From assembly GCA_965200145.1 (NCBI GenBank), contig CBDATG010000002.1, forward strand, positions 248,001 to 312,000: 64,000 nucleotides of DNA. The letters run 5' to 3'. Below, in pieces: positions 43,634 to 53,389 of the stretch. Every line of letters starts with the position of its first letter. Position 1 is the stretch's first letter. A program made the position numbers and the translations under genes. This DNA is from CBDATG01 sp965200145 (GTDB taxonomy: Bacteria > Chloroflexota > Dehalococcoidia > Lucifugimonadales > Lucifugimonadaceae). The notes beneath the pieces are model-generated. The model worked only from the letters and a program-made list of their open reading frames with translations. It was not told the origin of the DNA and made no database searches.

Positions 43634-43983
43634 CGCTAGAGACGGTCCTCGCAGTAGCTGGCGCGCTCTTTGCGATCGGTTTATTCGGCGCGCTCGCGCG
43701 GCGTAGCATCATCGCAGTCATTATGGCCGTTGAGTTGATGTTCAACGGTGTCTTGGTCGCGGCAATCGGATTCGCGCGATTCACCGCTCCGGCGTCTCTT
43801 CTCGGTAGCGATCCGATCCTGACAACAGATTCTGTCAACACGGCGCTTTCAGGACACATGTTCGCGGTCTTCATCATCGCCATAGCGGCCGCAGAGACAG
43901 CACTAGCTCTGGCACTTGTTTTCGCCTTCTACAGGGCCCGGGAGTCGGTGGATGTTGCAGACGCTGTAGAGATGAGCAACTGA
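43630..43983 (+). CDS. nuoK: NADH-quinone oxidoreductase subunit K
   Basis: Three-helix antiporter-associated subunit, 117 residues. It keeps the two membrane glutamates of this family, in IMAVELMFNGVLVAAIGF and IIAIAAAETALALALVFAFY. The TTG start overlaps the nuoJ stop as TTGA. A short extra gene separates it from nuoL, where the two are normally adjacent. Confidence 0.94.
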   Translation: MTLETVLAVAGALFAIGLFGALARRSIIAVIMAVELMFNGVLVAAIGFARFTAPASLLGSDPILTTDSVNTALSGHMFAVFIIAIAAAETALALALVFAFYRARESVDVADAVEMSN

Positions 43984-43995
43984 GGCATTGGCACT

Positions 43996-44190
43996 GTGTG
44001 GGTCGAATACAAGCGGACTAAGAGCCTGATGGTGGCGGAGTCTTGGAAGAAGGTGCTGGACGGCGAAGGCTTGCCAGCGAAGATACTGCCTGTTGGGGAC
44101 ATACTGGATTGGGCAGAAGATGTGCCTTTCATGGTGATGGTGCCAAAGGGACGAGAGCACGTCGCCGACGAGATAATCAGGAAACTGTGA
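43996..44190 (+). CDS. Small protein inserted between nuoK and nuoL, DUF2007-like
   Basis: Not a known complex I subunit. The GTG start gives a 64-residue soluble protein with a strand-helix-strand pattern: VEYKRTKSLMVAESWKKVLD, then EGLPAKILPVGD and PFMVMVPKGREHVADEIIRK. It resembles the small signal-transducer-like DUF2007 fold, where a helix follows a first strand and the end reads V-x-V-P-x5-A-x2-I. This match is by eye and tentative. It lies 12 nt after nuoK and 13 nt before nuoL in a tightly packed operon, so it is surely cotranscribed. It may be an assembly or regulatory factor. Confidence 0.7.
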   Translation: MWVEYKRTKSLMVAESWKKVLDGEGLPAKILPVGDILDWAEDVPFMVMVPKGREHVADEIIRKL

Positions 44191-44203
44191 AGGCCGAGCG
44201 CGA

Positions 44204-46255
44204 ATGGTTCCTGAACTAGCAGTCTGGTTAATCATCGGACTTCCCGCGTTGGCATTCGTAGTCAATGCGATCATCCGATGGTTGCCCCAACCAAGCGGGA
44301 CGCCGCACGACGACGGGCACGCCTTCAAGTTGACTGGAAGCGAGTCGGCTTTGGCAGGTTGGATAACCGTCGGCGCCGTTGGTGTGTCGTTCTTGCTATC
44401 TCTGTGGGCTTTAGTCGCGGTCATCTCGAACGGCAATCACCGGTTCGATGAGATCGTTTGGATCTCGACAGGTTCGTCGCTGGGTTTCCAGATTGCGTTC
44501 AGCATCCTGCTTGACCAACTCACTGCCATCATGCTTGTTGTCGTTTCGGGTGTCAGCCTGCTGGTCCAGGTCTACGGCATCGGCTACATGCACGGCGACA
44601 AGGCGGTGACACGATACTTCGCCTACATGTCGTTGTTCACGGCATCGATGCTTGGACTGGTCACGGCAGGCAATGTGATCCAGCTCTTCATCTTCTGGGA
44701 GTTGGTGGGCATTTCGTCATACCTGCTCATCGGGTTCTGGATGAATCGCCCTTCAGCGGCGGCAGCCGCGAAGAAGGCGTTCCTGATGACTCGTCTTGGC
44801 GATTTCGGATTCCTACTCGGCATCCTGTATCTCTACGCCCAGGACCCTACTTGGTTGGATATCGGCACTCTCTACTCCGCGATCGGTGGCGGAATGGTAG
44901 CTGCTTCGGTTGCGAGCTGGATCGCGGCTGGATTCCTGCTCGGTGCGATCGGAAAGTCGGCTCAGTTCCCGCTCCACTCGTGGTTGCCAGATGCCATGGA
45001 GGGACCGACATCGGTTTCAGCCTTGATTCACTCCGCCACGATGGTCACGGCGGGAGTGTTCTTGGTCGCCCGATTCTTTCCACTGTTCCAAGCCTCTGAC
45101 ATCATGTCGGTCGTCGCGATTGTTGGCGCGGTTACCGCTGTGTTCGCGGCATCGATGGCGTTGGTGGCGGACGACATCAAACGGGTACTGGCATACTCAA
45201 CTGTCAGCCAACTGGGTTACATGATGTTCGCGTTGGGCATCGGTGCGTACGGCGCGGCGGTATTCCATCTATTTACGCACGCGTTTTTCAAGGCCGGTCT
45301 GTTCCTAGCTGCCGGATCGGTGCACCACGCAGGCGGCACCTTCAATATGCGGTATCTCGGCGGCTTGAAGGACCACATGCGAATAACGTATGTCGTGATG
45401 GTGGTTTGCAGTCTTTCGCTGGCTGGCATCGTGCCGCTCTCTGGATTCTGGTCGAAGGACGAGATACTGGCGCACGCATTCCAGCATCCCGACGCTCTGA
45501 ACATCACGGTGTTCGTACTCGGGCTGGTTGCGGCATTCATGACGGCCTTCTACATGTTCCGTGCCGTTTTCATGACATTCCACGGCGAATTCAGGGGCGG
45601 TGGCGACAGAGAGCGAGAAGAGCTGGAGTCGGCGGGAGGTGCGGTGCCGGAGGGATTGGAGCATCCGCACTTGGGCGAGTCGCCGTACACGATGACTGTG
45701 CCGTTGATTGTGTTAGGCGCACTTGCCATAGTGGTGGGCTTTTTCGCGAATCCAGTCGTCGGACTGGGCGTGATCAACAAGCACGCATTCTCAACGTTCG
45801 TGGTGGAGCGCAATGAAGATGTTTTCCGTGACCACGACGCACAGGTCAAGGCCGGTTCAGAGCCTAGGTTCGATTTTGTAACTGCCGCCTTGTCGACTCT
45901 GATAGCAGCCGGCGGCATCGGTCTGGCATACGCGATGTATCTGTTAGGGCGCGTCTCACCGAGCGCGATAACCGACAGGGTGCGCCCACTCTACGAGACG
46001 CTGATGCGCAAGTACTACTTCGATGAGTTGTACGAGAACTTGATCGTTCGTCGTCTCTTCTACGGCTACTTCGCCCGAGCCGTAGACAGACTTGATGTCT
46101 CGTGGCTCGACAACGTAAACGTGTTGGTTTACAAGTGGACCGACAGAGTAGGGCGCGGGTTAGCGCAAGGGCAGACGGGGCAGCTCCAGATATACGGAAT
46201 CGTGTCCGTGGTCGGTGTAGCCGTTGCGATCGCTTTCTACTTGGCTCTTGGATGA
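44204..46255 (+). CDS. nuoL: NADH-quinone oxidoreductase subunit L
   Basis: Distal proton-pumping antiporter-like subunit, 683 residues with about 15 helices. FFIWELVGISSYLLIGFW-type sequence contains the key Glu, IGKSAQFPLHSWLPDAMEGP contains the key Lys, and FTHAFFKAGLFLAAGSVHH lies in a conserved helix. After about residue 560 comes the long lateral helix that reaches back along the membrane arm. It starts at ATG 44204 and has no strong Shine-Dalgarno sequence. Confidence 0.95.
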   Translation: MVPELAVWLIIGLPALAFVVNAIIRWLPQPSGTPHDDGHAFKLTGSESALAGWITVGAVGVSFLLSLWALVAVISNGNHRFDEIVWISTGSSLGFQIAFSILLDQLTAIMLVVVSGVSLLVQVYGIGYMHGDKAVTRYFAYMSLFTASMLGLVTAGNVIQLFIFWELVGISSYLLIGFWMNRPSAAAAAKKAFLMTRLGDFGFLLGILYLYAQDPTWLDIGTLYSAIGGGMVAASVASWIAAGFLLGAIGKSAQFPLHSWLPDAMEGPTSVSALIHSATMVTAGVFLVARFFPLFQASDIMSVVAIVGAVTAVFAASMALVADDIKRVLAYSTVSQLGYMMFALGIGAYGAAVFHLFTHAFFKAGLFLAAGSVHHAGGTFNMRYLGGLKDHMRITYVVMVVCSLSLAGIVPLSGFWSKDEILAHAFQHPDALNITVFVLGLVAAFMTAFYMFRAVFMTFHGEFRGGGDREREELESAGGAVPEGLEHPHLGESPYTMTVPLIVLGALAIVVGFFANPVVGLGVINKHAFSTFVVERNEDVFRDHDAQVKAGSEPRFDFVTAALSTLIAAGGIGLAYAMYLLGRVSPSAITDRVRPLYETLMRKYYFDELYENLIVRRLFYGYFARAVDRLDVSWLDNVNVLVYKWTDRVGRGLAQGQTGQLQIYGIVSVVGVAVAIAFYLALG

Positions 46256-46312
46256 AGTTCCTATGCGATGCGCTTCACAGACGCGGGAACGCGGTAATGA
46301 GGTCACAGGTCG

Positions 46313-47872
46313 TTGAGTGAGTTCAGCGGCATACTGACGCTGACGGTGTTCGCACCGGCGTTGTCTGCGTTTGTTGTCTGGTTAGTGCACATCTGGCGCC
46401 GGGATGACGTGTTGGTTCGCTGGTTCGCTATCGGCGGTTCTATTGTCGCATTCGTCCTGTCATTCGCCGTGTTCGTGATGTACGACCGCGACCTCGGCGG
46501 TGTGCAGATGGTTGACGCAGTCTCGTGGCTCGACGCTGGCACGCTTAAGTCGTCATATCTGATGGGCGTTGACGGACTCAGCGCGCCGTTGGTGTTGCTG
46601 ACCGGACTGTTGGGAATGGGCGCGACTTTCGCCTCAAGGTCGATTAATCGCCGACTTGCGGAGTACTTCATCTGGTTGCTGTTGCTTGAATCGGCGGTGA
46701 TGGGAGTATTCGTGAGTCTCGACTTGTTGCTGTTCTTCGTGTTCTTCGAGTTTGAAGTAATCCCGATGTTCATGCTTATCTCGATGTGGGGTAGCGGTCG
46801 GCCGCGATACTCGGCGATGAAGTTCGTGTTGTTCACCCTCGCAGGCGGTGCTCTGATGCTCGTCGGCGTGTTGGCAGTGTTCCTCTCCGGCGGCATCAAC
46901 ACTCTTGCTATGGCATCGATTCCGAGTTTGGGTGTTGTAGGTGTGCCGGACTTAATCGCAAATGCTGACTTGATCGCACCGGCCGCGTTGATCTTCTCTT
47001 TCTTCCTCGCAGCTTTCGCCGTCAAGCTACCACTTTGGCCGTTGCACAACTGGCTTCCAGATGCTCACACCGATGCCCCAACGGCCGTATCGGTAATGTT
47101 GGCAGGTGTGTTGCTGAAGATGGCCGGTTACGGATTGATCAGGATCAATGTTGGCTTCTTTATTGATTCACCAGGCTTCACGGTGTCTGATGCCGCGCCT
47201 TATCTCGCGTTGATCGCTGCCGCGAGCGTTATCTACGGAGCGGTTGTTACGTTACGCCAGACCGACCTCAAGCGCCTAATTGCGTACTCTTCCGTCTCCC
47301 ATATGGGCTTCGTCATGCTCGGTGTGGCGGCGTCCGCGGGAGGTTTGACAGCTGGCGCGTCAATGGGCGTTAACGGAGCGGCATTGCAGATGTTCACGCA
47401 TGGTACGATCACTGGTCTGGCATTCTTGCTAGTGGGGATGGTTTACGACAGGACGCATACGCGCCATATCCCTCACCTGGGAGGCCTATGGCGCAGGATG
47501 CCAATCATCGCCATCTTTTTCTTCATCGCAGGTTTCGCGTCGCTGGGTTTGCCTGCTCTATCTGGATTCGTGGCAGAGATCATGGTCTTCCTCGGTACGT
47601 TTAGCGTTTATCCGGTGGCGGCAGGCATAGGTGCGTTCGGAGTGGTCCTAGCGGCCGGATACATTCTTTTCGTCATACGTCGCGCGTTTTTCGGCGCGGA
47701 CACGCCGAGTGACGGATTGCCGAAGGACCAGTATGACGCGTTGACCGATGCGGACAGACTAGACCTGGTGCCGGCGATAATCCTGACAGTCCCGATTTTC
47801 GTGGTGGGAATCTGGCCAGGTGTCGTAGTGGACCTGTTCGCGATCGGTATTGAAGGGGTGTTGGGTAGATGA
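46313..47872 (+). CDS. nuoM: NADH-quinone oxidoreductase subunit M
   Basis: Second antiporter-like pump subunit, 519 residues, about 14 helices. The key Glu lies in VFFEFEVIPMFMLISMWG and the key Lys in FAVKLPLWPLHNWLPDAHTD. YSSVSHMGFVMLG and MFTHGTITGLAFLLVGM also match the family. The start is TTG 46313 behind GAGGT, after a 57-nt gap from nuoL, the largest gap in the operon. Its stop overlaps the nuoN ATG. Confidence 0.95.
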   Translation: MSEFSGILTLTVFAPALSAFVVWLVHIWRRDDVLVRWFAIGGSIVAFVLSFAVFVMYDRDLGGVQMVDAVSWLDAGTLKSSYLMGVDGLSAPLVLLTGLLGMGATFASRSINRRLAEYFIWLLLLESAVMGVFVSLDLLLFFVFFEFEVIPMFMLISMWGSGRPRYSAMKFVLFTLAGGALMLVGVLAVFLSGGINTLAMASIPSLGVVGVPDLIANADLIAPAALIFSFFLAAFAVKLPLWPLHNWLPDAHTDAPTAVSVMLAGVLLKMAGYGLIRINVGFFIDSPGFTVSDAAPYLALIAAASVIYGAVVTLRQTDLKRLIAYSSVSHMGFVMLGVAASAGGLTAGASMGVNGAALQMFTHGTITGLAFLLVGMVYDRTHTRHIPHLGGLWRRMPIIAIFFFIAGFASLGLPALSGFVAEIMVFLGTFSVYPVAAGIGAFGVVLAAGYILFVIRRAFFGADTPSDGLPKDQYDALTDADRLDLVPAIILTVPIFVVGIWPGVVVDLFAIGIEGVLGR

Positions 47873-49434
47873 CCACCTGGGATTGGATTGCCTTATCGCC
47901 GATTCTGGCGATGGGCGCGCTGGCATTGGGTGCTCTGGGCCTAGACGCTCTGCTTGGGGTCGCGTGGCGCGGCCGTAGGATTGGGGACGCAGCCTGGTTG
48001 CCCTGGATTGTGGTCGGTGGAATGGTTGTTCCGATATTGTTGATCCTGAACCTGTGGTTCGGTTGGATCGGCGACTCTGCATTGGCGGAAACATACGGAC
48101 TTGAGGCGACAGAAGCGCGGCAAGTTGCGGTCTACTCCGGCCAAGTACTATTCGGCAGCTTCGACCCCGGCAAGTTCACGCTCTTCTTTCAACTGCTGAT
48201 TCTGTTGGCGACGGCGGTCGTCTTAGTCGCGTCAACTCGATACTTGCGGCAGTTTGAAGACTCGCGCGGCGAATTCGTCGGACTGGTGCTGATCGCTTCG
48301 ACCGGCATGATGCTCCTGGTCGGCGCGACGGAGTTGATAACGATATATGTCGCGTTAGAGATGACTGCATTGCCTGTCGTTGCGTTAGCCGCAATCAGGC
48401 GTGACGCACACTCTGTTGAGGGTGCGTTGAAGTTCTTGGTCCTGTCGGCGATCTCAACGGCGATGTTGCTGTTCGGTTTCGTGTTGCTCTACGGTTTCAC
48501 AGGCGCGACGCAGCTAGAGATGGTGATCGACCGCATCAGCGAGCTGACCGCGGCTTCAGGGCAGCCTTTCGGTGGTTACGCTTTGATGCTGTCTCTCTTG
48601 TTGATCGTCGCCGGTTTCGGTTTCAAGATGGCGATCGCACCGTGGCACATGTGGGTGCCTGATGTCTACCAAGGTTCACCTGCACCGGTCGGTGCCTACT
48701 TGTCTGTCGCATCAAAGGCATCGGCGTTCGCAGTTCTGATCCGCATCTTGTTCTACTACAGTGGCGGCTCCGAGACTCAAGACTGGCAGCTGCTATTCGC
48801 AGTCGTGGCAGTTGTGAGCATGTCTGTCGGTAACCTGTTGGCACTGTCCCAGAACAACGTCAAGCGCCTATTGGCGTATTCGACCGTGGCGCAGGCGGGC
48901 TATATCGTCGTGGCATTGACCACGACGCTCGGTGGTTCGGCCATCGGTGCGGCAACGGGCGGGACTAGCGCGGCAATGTACTACTTGGCAGGTTACGCAT
49001 TCACAAATCTCGCGGTGTGGTTGGCTTACGCCGCTGTTCTGCGACGCGTTGGCGATGACTCTATCGATGGATTGCGAGGGTTGTTCAGACGTTCTCGCGT
49101 CCTGTCGATTCTCCTGGTGATTGGATTACTCTCGCTGTTGGGTATGCCCCCCACCGTTGGATTCATGGCCAAAGCCGTCGTTTTCAGCAATGCCGTGGAT
49201 CAAGGACTGGTTTGGTTGGCGGTAATCGCAGTCATCAATACGGTGGTGGCAGCGTACTACTATCTACGCGTGGTTGGCGTGATCATGTTCGGGGAACCTG
49301 AGGACGATGCACCAGATGTGAAACCGGCTCCGGCCGAGTTGGCCGCCGTAGGTGTTGGGGTGATTGGCACTTTGTTGCTCGGTGTCATTCCAGCACTGGC
49401 ACTGAATGTGATTGATTCGGCGACCATTGGATGA
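47869..49434 (+). CDS. nuoN: NADH-quinone oxidoreductase subunit N
   Basis: Third antiporter-like pump subunit, 521 residues. The conserved core contains IYVALEMTALPVVALAAI, the Lys-bearing FGFKMAIAPWHMWVPDVYQG, and LLAYSTVAQAGYIVVAL. ATG 47869 overlaps the nuoM stop. It is the last gene of the operon. No nuoE, nuoF or nuoG is present, so the complex is the 11-subunit form. Confidence 0.95.
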   Translation: MTTWDWIALSPILAMGALALGALGLDALLGVAWRGRRIGDAAWLPWIVVGGMVVPILLILNLWFGWIGDSALAETYGLEATEARQVAVYSGQVLFGSFDPGKFTLFFQLLILLATAVVLVASTRYLRQFEDSRGEFVGLVLIASTGMMLLVGATELITIYVALEMTALPVVALAAIRRDAHSVEGALKFLVLSAISTAMLLFGFVLLYGFTGATQLEMVIDRISELTAASGQPFGGYALMLSLLLIVAGFGFKMAIAPWHMWVPDVYQGSPAPVGAYLSVASKASAFAVLIRILFYYSGGSETQDWQLLFAVVAVVSMSVGNLLALSQNNVKRLLAYSTVAQAGYIVVALTTTLGGSAIGAATGGTSAAMYYLAGYAFTNLAVWLAYAAVLRRVGDDSIDGLRGLFRRSRVLSILLVIGLLSLLGMPPTVGFMAKAVVFSNAVDQGLVWLAVIAVINTVVAAYYYLRVVGVIMFGEPEDDAPDVKPAPAELAAVGVGVIGTLLLGVIPALALNVIDSATIG

Positions 49435-49470
49435 TTTCAACAATCGCCGGTGTGAACCTATTCTGTAGGC

Positions 49471-50352
49471 TTGTATCCCCATGGAACCACGACGGTGTAT
49501 CGGAACATCTGCATAGCAGGACATAGCCGAATACCAGGTGCGGGTCAACTCGCCTCGCAAGTGGCAACACGATATGACACTCGACGGCAATGGTGGGTAA
49601 CGAACGAACTGGAGTTGGCCGGTAACAGCGCGAACGACCGTCTATCAGACATTGATCTGGTGCTGACCGTGGGCGGCGATGGCATGATTCTGCGCGGGCT
49701 GCATGCCGCGACTCAACACGATATTCCAGTTCTGGGCGTGAATATGGGCCGCGTAGGTTTCATGAGCGAGATTGACGCGGCAGACGCTCTGGACGGCATT
49801 GGTTGGTACCTTGATGGCAATGGTCACATTGATGAGCGCACCATGTTACGGGCATCGGTAGGAGGACGCGACGACGATCCAGTATGGGCCGTCAATGATG
49901 TGTCTGTATTTCGCGGCGGACAGCCGCGGGTGATAGAGGTATCGGCCGTCGTCGACGACTTCCCCCTGGTTACGTACCGTGGCGACGGAGTCGTTGTGGC
50001 CACCGCCACGGGTTCCACAGGTTATGCATTGCAGCTCGGCGGCCCGGTCATTGATCCCGCATCGTCGGTACTGCTGATGAAACCGATCGCGTCGCACATG
50101 AGCCAATCCGGTGGCGTGGTAATAGACCACAGTTCCACTCTCGACCTCACGCTGGTCTCCGATGCATCGGCCCAATTCTTAGTTGATGGCATGATGCGAC
50201 TCACGATGAACCGCGACGATACCGTTCGGGTCCAACGCGGAGAGCGTCATGCGAAGTTCCTGCGACGGGCACCTCGTAACGCGTTCTGGGGCGATCTATC
50301 ACAACGATTGGGGATGCGCGTATCTGCGATGGAACGCGGTGATGGACGCTAG
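49471..50352 (+). CDS. nadK: NAD kinase
   Basis: Phosphorylates NAD to NADP. The catalytic GGDG motif is in VLTVGGDGMILRGLHAA, followed by LGVNMGRVGFMSEI. The second-domain block is VVATATGSTGYALQLGGPVI, with PIASHMSQSG after it. It has 293 residues from TTG 49471; GTG 49495 is an alternative start that removes eight. It lies 36 nt after nuoN and could be cotranscribed with the nuo operon. Confidence 0.92.
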   Translation: MYPHGTTTVYRNICIAGHSRIPGAGQLASQVATRYDTRRQWWVTNELELAGNSANDRLSDIDLVLTVGGDGMILRGLHAATQHDIPVLGVNMGRVGFMSEIDAADALDGIGWYLDGNGHIDERTMLRASVGGRDDDPVWAVNDVSVFRGGQPRVIEVSAVVDDFPLVTYRGDGVVVATATGSTGYALQLGGPVIDPASSVLLMKPIASHMSQSGGVVIDHSSTLDLTLVSDASAQFLVDGMMRLTMNRDDTVRVQRGERHAKFLRRAPRNAFWGDLSQRLGMRVSAMERGDGR

Positions 50353-50442
50353 GGCATCGCGCCTAACTCGCGTCTAGATGTCGTTTAACATGTTTGCAGC
50401 CCGTAAGGCGTCCGCGATCTGCGCGAACTGAGACGCCAACGC

Positions 50443-51498
50443 ATGGCGCATCTCGGCATTCCGACCATCGCCAGTATCAACCACCCTGTGACACCAATTT
50501 ACCTGCTGAAACGCCTCGGATTGTTCGCGCTGGTCGTCTGGCTCGCAGTGACGATCAACTTCATGTTGCCTAGACTCGCACCAGGCGACCCGATACAGGA
50601 ATATCTGGGACAGTTGGCGCAACAGGGCATGTTCGTCGGAGACCCATCAGCCGGCTTCGTCGAGGAGTATCGTGCGAAGTTCGGGCTCGACAAGCCGATG
50701 TGGTTGCAGTACGTGAACTACTGGATCGATGTAGCGCAGTTCAACTTCGGTCTGTCGGTTACCGATTACCCAGTGGAGGTGACCCGAGTGGTGCGTGCCG
50801 CGTTGCCATGGACTCTGGGGCTGTTATCCGTTGCGACGATTATCGGATTCCTGCTCGGCACAGTGCTGGGTGCGTTAATGGTGACAGCACCTGGCAGATG
50901 GAAAGCAGTATTGAATTGGGCAGCACCGATTGTGATGGTCGTGCATTCGATTCCGTACTTCCTGTTGGGCATTATGCTCATAGCCGCGTTCGTTGCCGCA
51001 TGGGCCATCTTCCCCGTTGGAGGCGGCTACACATTGGGAGAGACGCCGGAGTTCAGTTTGCGCGGACTGTTAACACTCCTGCACCACGCGACCTTACCCG
51101 CGGCTTCAATTGTGCTGGTGGCAGCAGGAGGATGGGCGATAGTGATGCGCTCCATGATGATCATCGTGCAAGGCGAGGATTACTTGCAGATGGCGCGCGC
51201 GATGGGGCTGAAAGGCGGCAGGGTGTTTTACTCCTATCACATGCGAAACGCCCTCTTGCCGCAGATCACTTTCCTGGCACTGAGCCTCGGCTTCATAGTC
51301 TCAGGGTCCGCGTTGGTGGAAGTTATCTTCGCCTATCCCGGTATCGGCTCGATACTCGTAGAGGCCATCACCGTAAAGGACTTGCCCCTGTTGCAGTTGA
51401 TTTTGCTGGTCGTGATCATCGTAGTGACGCTGTTTCTGGTGTTGTTGGACATCATCTATCCAATGCTTGACCCCCGCATCAAGCACGAAACGGAATGA
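50443..51498 (+). CDS. dppB: ABC transporter permease, DppB/OppB type
   Basis: Membrane channel half of a peptide/nickel-type ABC importer, 351 residues with six helices. The EAA loop that docks the ATPase is in MARAMGLKGGRVFYSYHMRN. The family end reads FAYPGIGSILVEAI, with LLDIIYPMLDPRIKHE at the C-terminus. ATG 50443 is used. The gene overlaps dppC by ATGA, and the five-gene set dppB-C-D-F plus binding protein is complete. Confidence 0.93.
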   Translation: MAHLGIPTIASINHPVTPIYLLKRLGLFALVVWLAVTINFMLPRLAPGDPIQEYLGQLAQQGMFVGDPSAGFVEEYRAKFGLDKPMWLQYVNYWIDVAQFNFGLSVTDYPVEVTRVVRAALPWTLGLLSVATIIGFLLGTVLGALMVTAPGRWKAVLNWAAPIVMVVHSIPYFLLGIMLIAAFVAAWAIFPVGGGYTLGETPEFSLRGLLTLLHHATLPAASIVLVAAGGWAIVMRSMMIIVQGEDYLQMARAMGLKGGRVFYSYHMRNALLPQITFLALSLGFIVSGSALVEVIFAYPGIGSILVEAITVKDLPLLQLILLVVIIVVTLFLVLLDIIYPMLDPRIKHETE

Positions 51499-52394
51499 GA
51501 TCGGTCGTGACGACAGTCGATAACAGACCACGGCCTGGAGCGGTTATGTCGGGACGGTTGTACCGTTTCGTGAGAATGAACCGAATGCTCGTAATCGGGC
51601 TCGCGCTGCTTCTTTCAGTGGTGCTATTTTCCGGGTTGGGATACCTCTTCTTCGATCTGGAGTTGGCGCGAATCAACTCCGCCGGCATCTCACAAAGGCC
51701 CAGTTGGGAGCACTGGTTCGGAACCGACGCGTTCGGCCGATCGATAATGGCACTTCTCATAATCGGTACACCACAGACTTTGATGATCGGATTGTTGGCA
51801 GGCATCTTCGGCACCGTCATAGGAACCGTGATGGGATTCCTTGCGGGCTACGTCAGGGGCGCAATTGACACGGTGATACGCATCGTCTCGGATGTGCTGT
51901 TTGTCATACCGATATTCTTCCTACTCATTTTCGTCATAGAGTACTTCCCAGTTGGCGCGGTCTGGATGATGGGAGTAGTAGTCGGACTGCTTTCTTGGAT
52001 GGGCACCGCACGGACTGTTCGAGCGCAGGTTCTGACACTGCGGGAACGTGCATTCGTGAACATGGCACGCGCCTCGGGAGCTGGAGTTTGGCGAATCATC
52101 TTCCGCGAGCTGATGCCTAACCTCACATCGTACCTAGCGGCGAGCTTCGTGCAGGCCGTATCAGGCGGCATCTTGTTCTCCATCGGGCTCGAGGTGTTGG
52201 GACTGGGACCGGCAAACTCACAGACCCTCGGATGGTCCATTTGGTGGGCGAACGATTACGGCGCGGTCCTGCGCGGATTCTGGTGGTGGTGGGGGTCGCC
52301 AGTGCTAGTCATCGTGATCATCTTTCTCGGCCTTTTCCTGACTTCGCTTGGATTGGACCGAATAGCTAACCCGAGATTGAGGCAGTCCGCATGA
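51495..52394 (+). CDS. dppC: ABC transporter permease, DppC/OppC type
   Basis: Second membrane subunit of the importer, 299 residues. The N-terminal block HWFGTDAFGRSIMALLIIGT is the DppC hallmark. The EAA-loop segment is ARASGAGVWRIIFRELMPNL. The helix after it ends FLTSLGLDRIANPRLRQSA. Its ATG overlaps the dppB stop and its stop overlaps the dppD start, giving equal-dose coupled translation. Confidence 0.93.
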   Translation: MRSVVTTVDNRPRPGAVMSGRLYRFVRMNRMLVIGLALLLSVVLFSGLGYLFFDLELARINSAGISQRPSWEHWFGTDAFGRSIMALLIIGTPQTLMIGLLAGIFGTVIGTVMGFLAGYVRGAIDTVIRIVSDVLFVIPIFFLLIFVIEYFPVGAVWMMGVVVGLLSWMGTARTVRAQVLTLRERAFVNMARASGAGVWRIIFRELMPNLTSYLAASFVQAVSGGILFSIGLEVLGLGPANSQTLGWSIWWANDYGAVLRGFWWWWGSPVLVIVIIFLGLFLTSLGLDRIANPRLRQSA

Positions 52395-53389
52395 CCGTTC
52401 GCTCACAACAAGAGCCGGTCTTATCCGTTAAAGGTTTGACGGTTGAGTACACGACCGACCGAGGCGATTTGCGCGCCGTGGATCGCGTTTCGTTTGACTT
52501 GTACGATGGGCAACGTTTTGGGTTGGTGGGTGAGTCTGGATCGGGTAAGACGACGACCGCACTCGCGTTGATGCGTCTCACTCAATCACCGGGCAGAATC
52601 GTCGCAGGACAGGTGATCCTGCAAGGCACGGACTTGCTCTCGCTATCCGAAGACGATATGCGCGAGGTCAGGCTGGCACAGATTTCCTACGTCCCACAGG
52701 GTGCGATGAACTCGCTGAACCCCGTCATGAAGGTGGGAAATCAGATCGCAAACGGTTTCAAAGACCACATCAACAGGATCAGCGGATCTGAGATCGCCGA
52801 TCGGACTGCTGGTCTGCTGTCGGGAGTTGGATTGGACCCCGGAGTCGCGCGGATGTATCCACACGAGCTGAGCGGAGGCATGAAGCAACGAGTCGCGATC
52901 GCGATCGCGGTCTCACTTTCGCCCAAGGTAATCATCGCAGATGAGCCGACGAGCGCGCTTGACGTCGTGGTGCAACGCGAGGTCATGTTGACGCTAAGGC
53001 GGTTGCAAGAGGAACTCGGCGCGGCAGTGCTGATCGTAGGGCACGACATGGGGCTAATGGCGCAGTTCGCAACCGATATCGGAGTCATGTACGCCGGAGA
53101 GGTTGTGGAAATCGGTCCCGTCATGGACATGTTTGATGCCCCTCTACATCCGTACACTCGCGCACTGATCGGAAGCTTGCCTTCGGCCGAACGACGTAGC
53201 AGATTGGTAGGTATCCCTGGTCTGCCGCCAGCGTTGTTGGAACTGCCCACAGGTTGCTCGTTCAACCCACGGTGTCGAGATGTGATGGACGAGTGCCTAC
53301 GCGTTGAGCCTCAATTGGCGGAGGTCAGAACAGGTCGCTGGGCGAGCTGCCATCTGTATGCAGAAGAGGCGGTATCGCCATCATCATGA
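52391..53389 (+). CDS. dppD: ABC transporter ATPase, DppD/OppD type
   Basis: First ATP-hydrolysing subunit, 332 residues. Walker A is GLVGESGSGKTTTALALM, the ABC signature is HELSGGMKQRVAIAIA, and Walker B is VIIADEPTSALDV with the catalytic Glu. The C-terminal oligopeptide-type extension has a Cys-rich cluster (GCSFNPRCRDVMDEC), which in related proteins can bind an iron-sulphur cluster. Confidence 0.94.
   Translation: MTVRSQQEPVLSVKGLTVEYTTDRGDLRAVDRVSFDLYDGQRFGLVGESGSGKTTTALALMRLTQSPGRIVAGQVILQGTDLLSLSEDDMREVRLAQISYVPQGAMNSLNPVMKVGNQIANGFKDHINRISGSEIADRTAGLLSGVGLDPGVARMYPHELSGGMKQRVAIAIAVSLSPKVIIADEPTSALDVVVQREVMLTLRRLQEELGAAVLIVGHDMGLMAQFATDIGVMYAGEVVEIGPVMDMFDAPLHPYTRALIGSLPSAERRSRLVGIPGLPPALLELPTGCSFNPRCRDVMDECLRVEPQLAEVRTGRWASCHLYAEEAVSPSS

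Noticed and set aside
46303..47049. 248-codon minus-strand open frame over nuoM
   Set aside because: Antisense shadow of a hydrophobic subunit, giving an Asn/Thr/Ser-rich product without motifs.
52741..53265. 174-codon minus-strand open frame over dppD
   Set aside because: Antisense to a complete ABC ATPase with all motifs.
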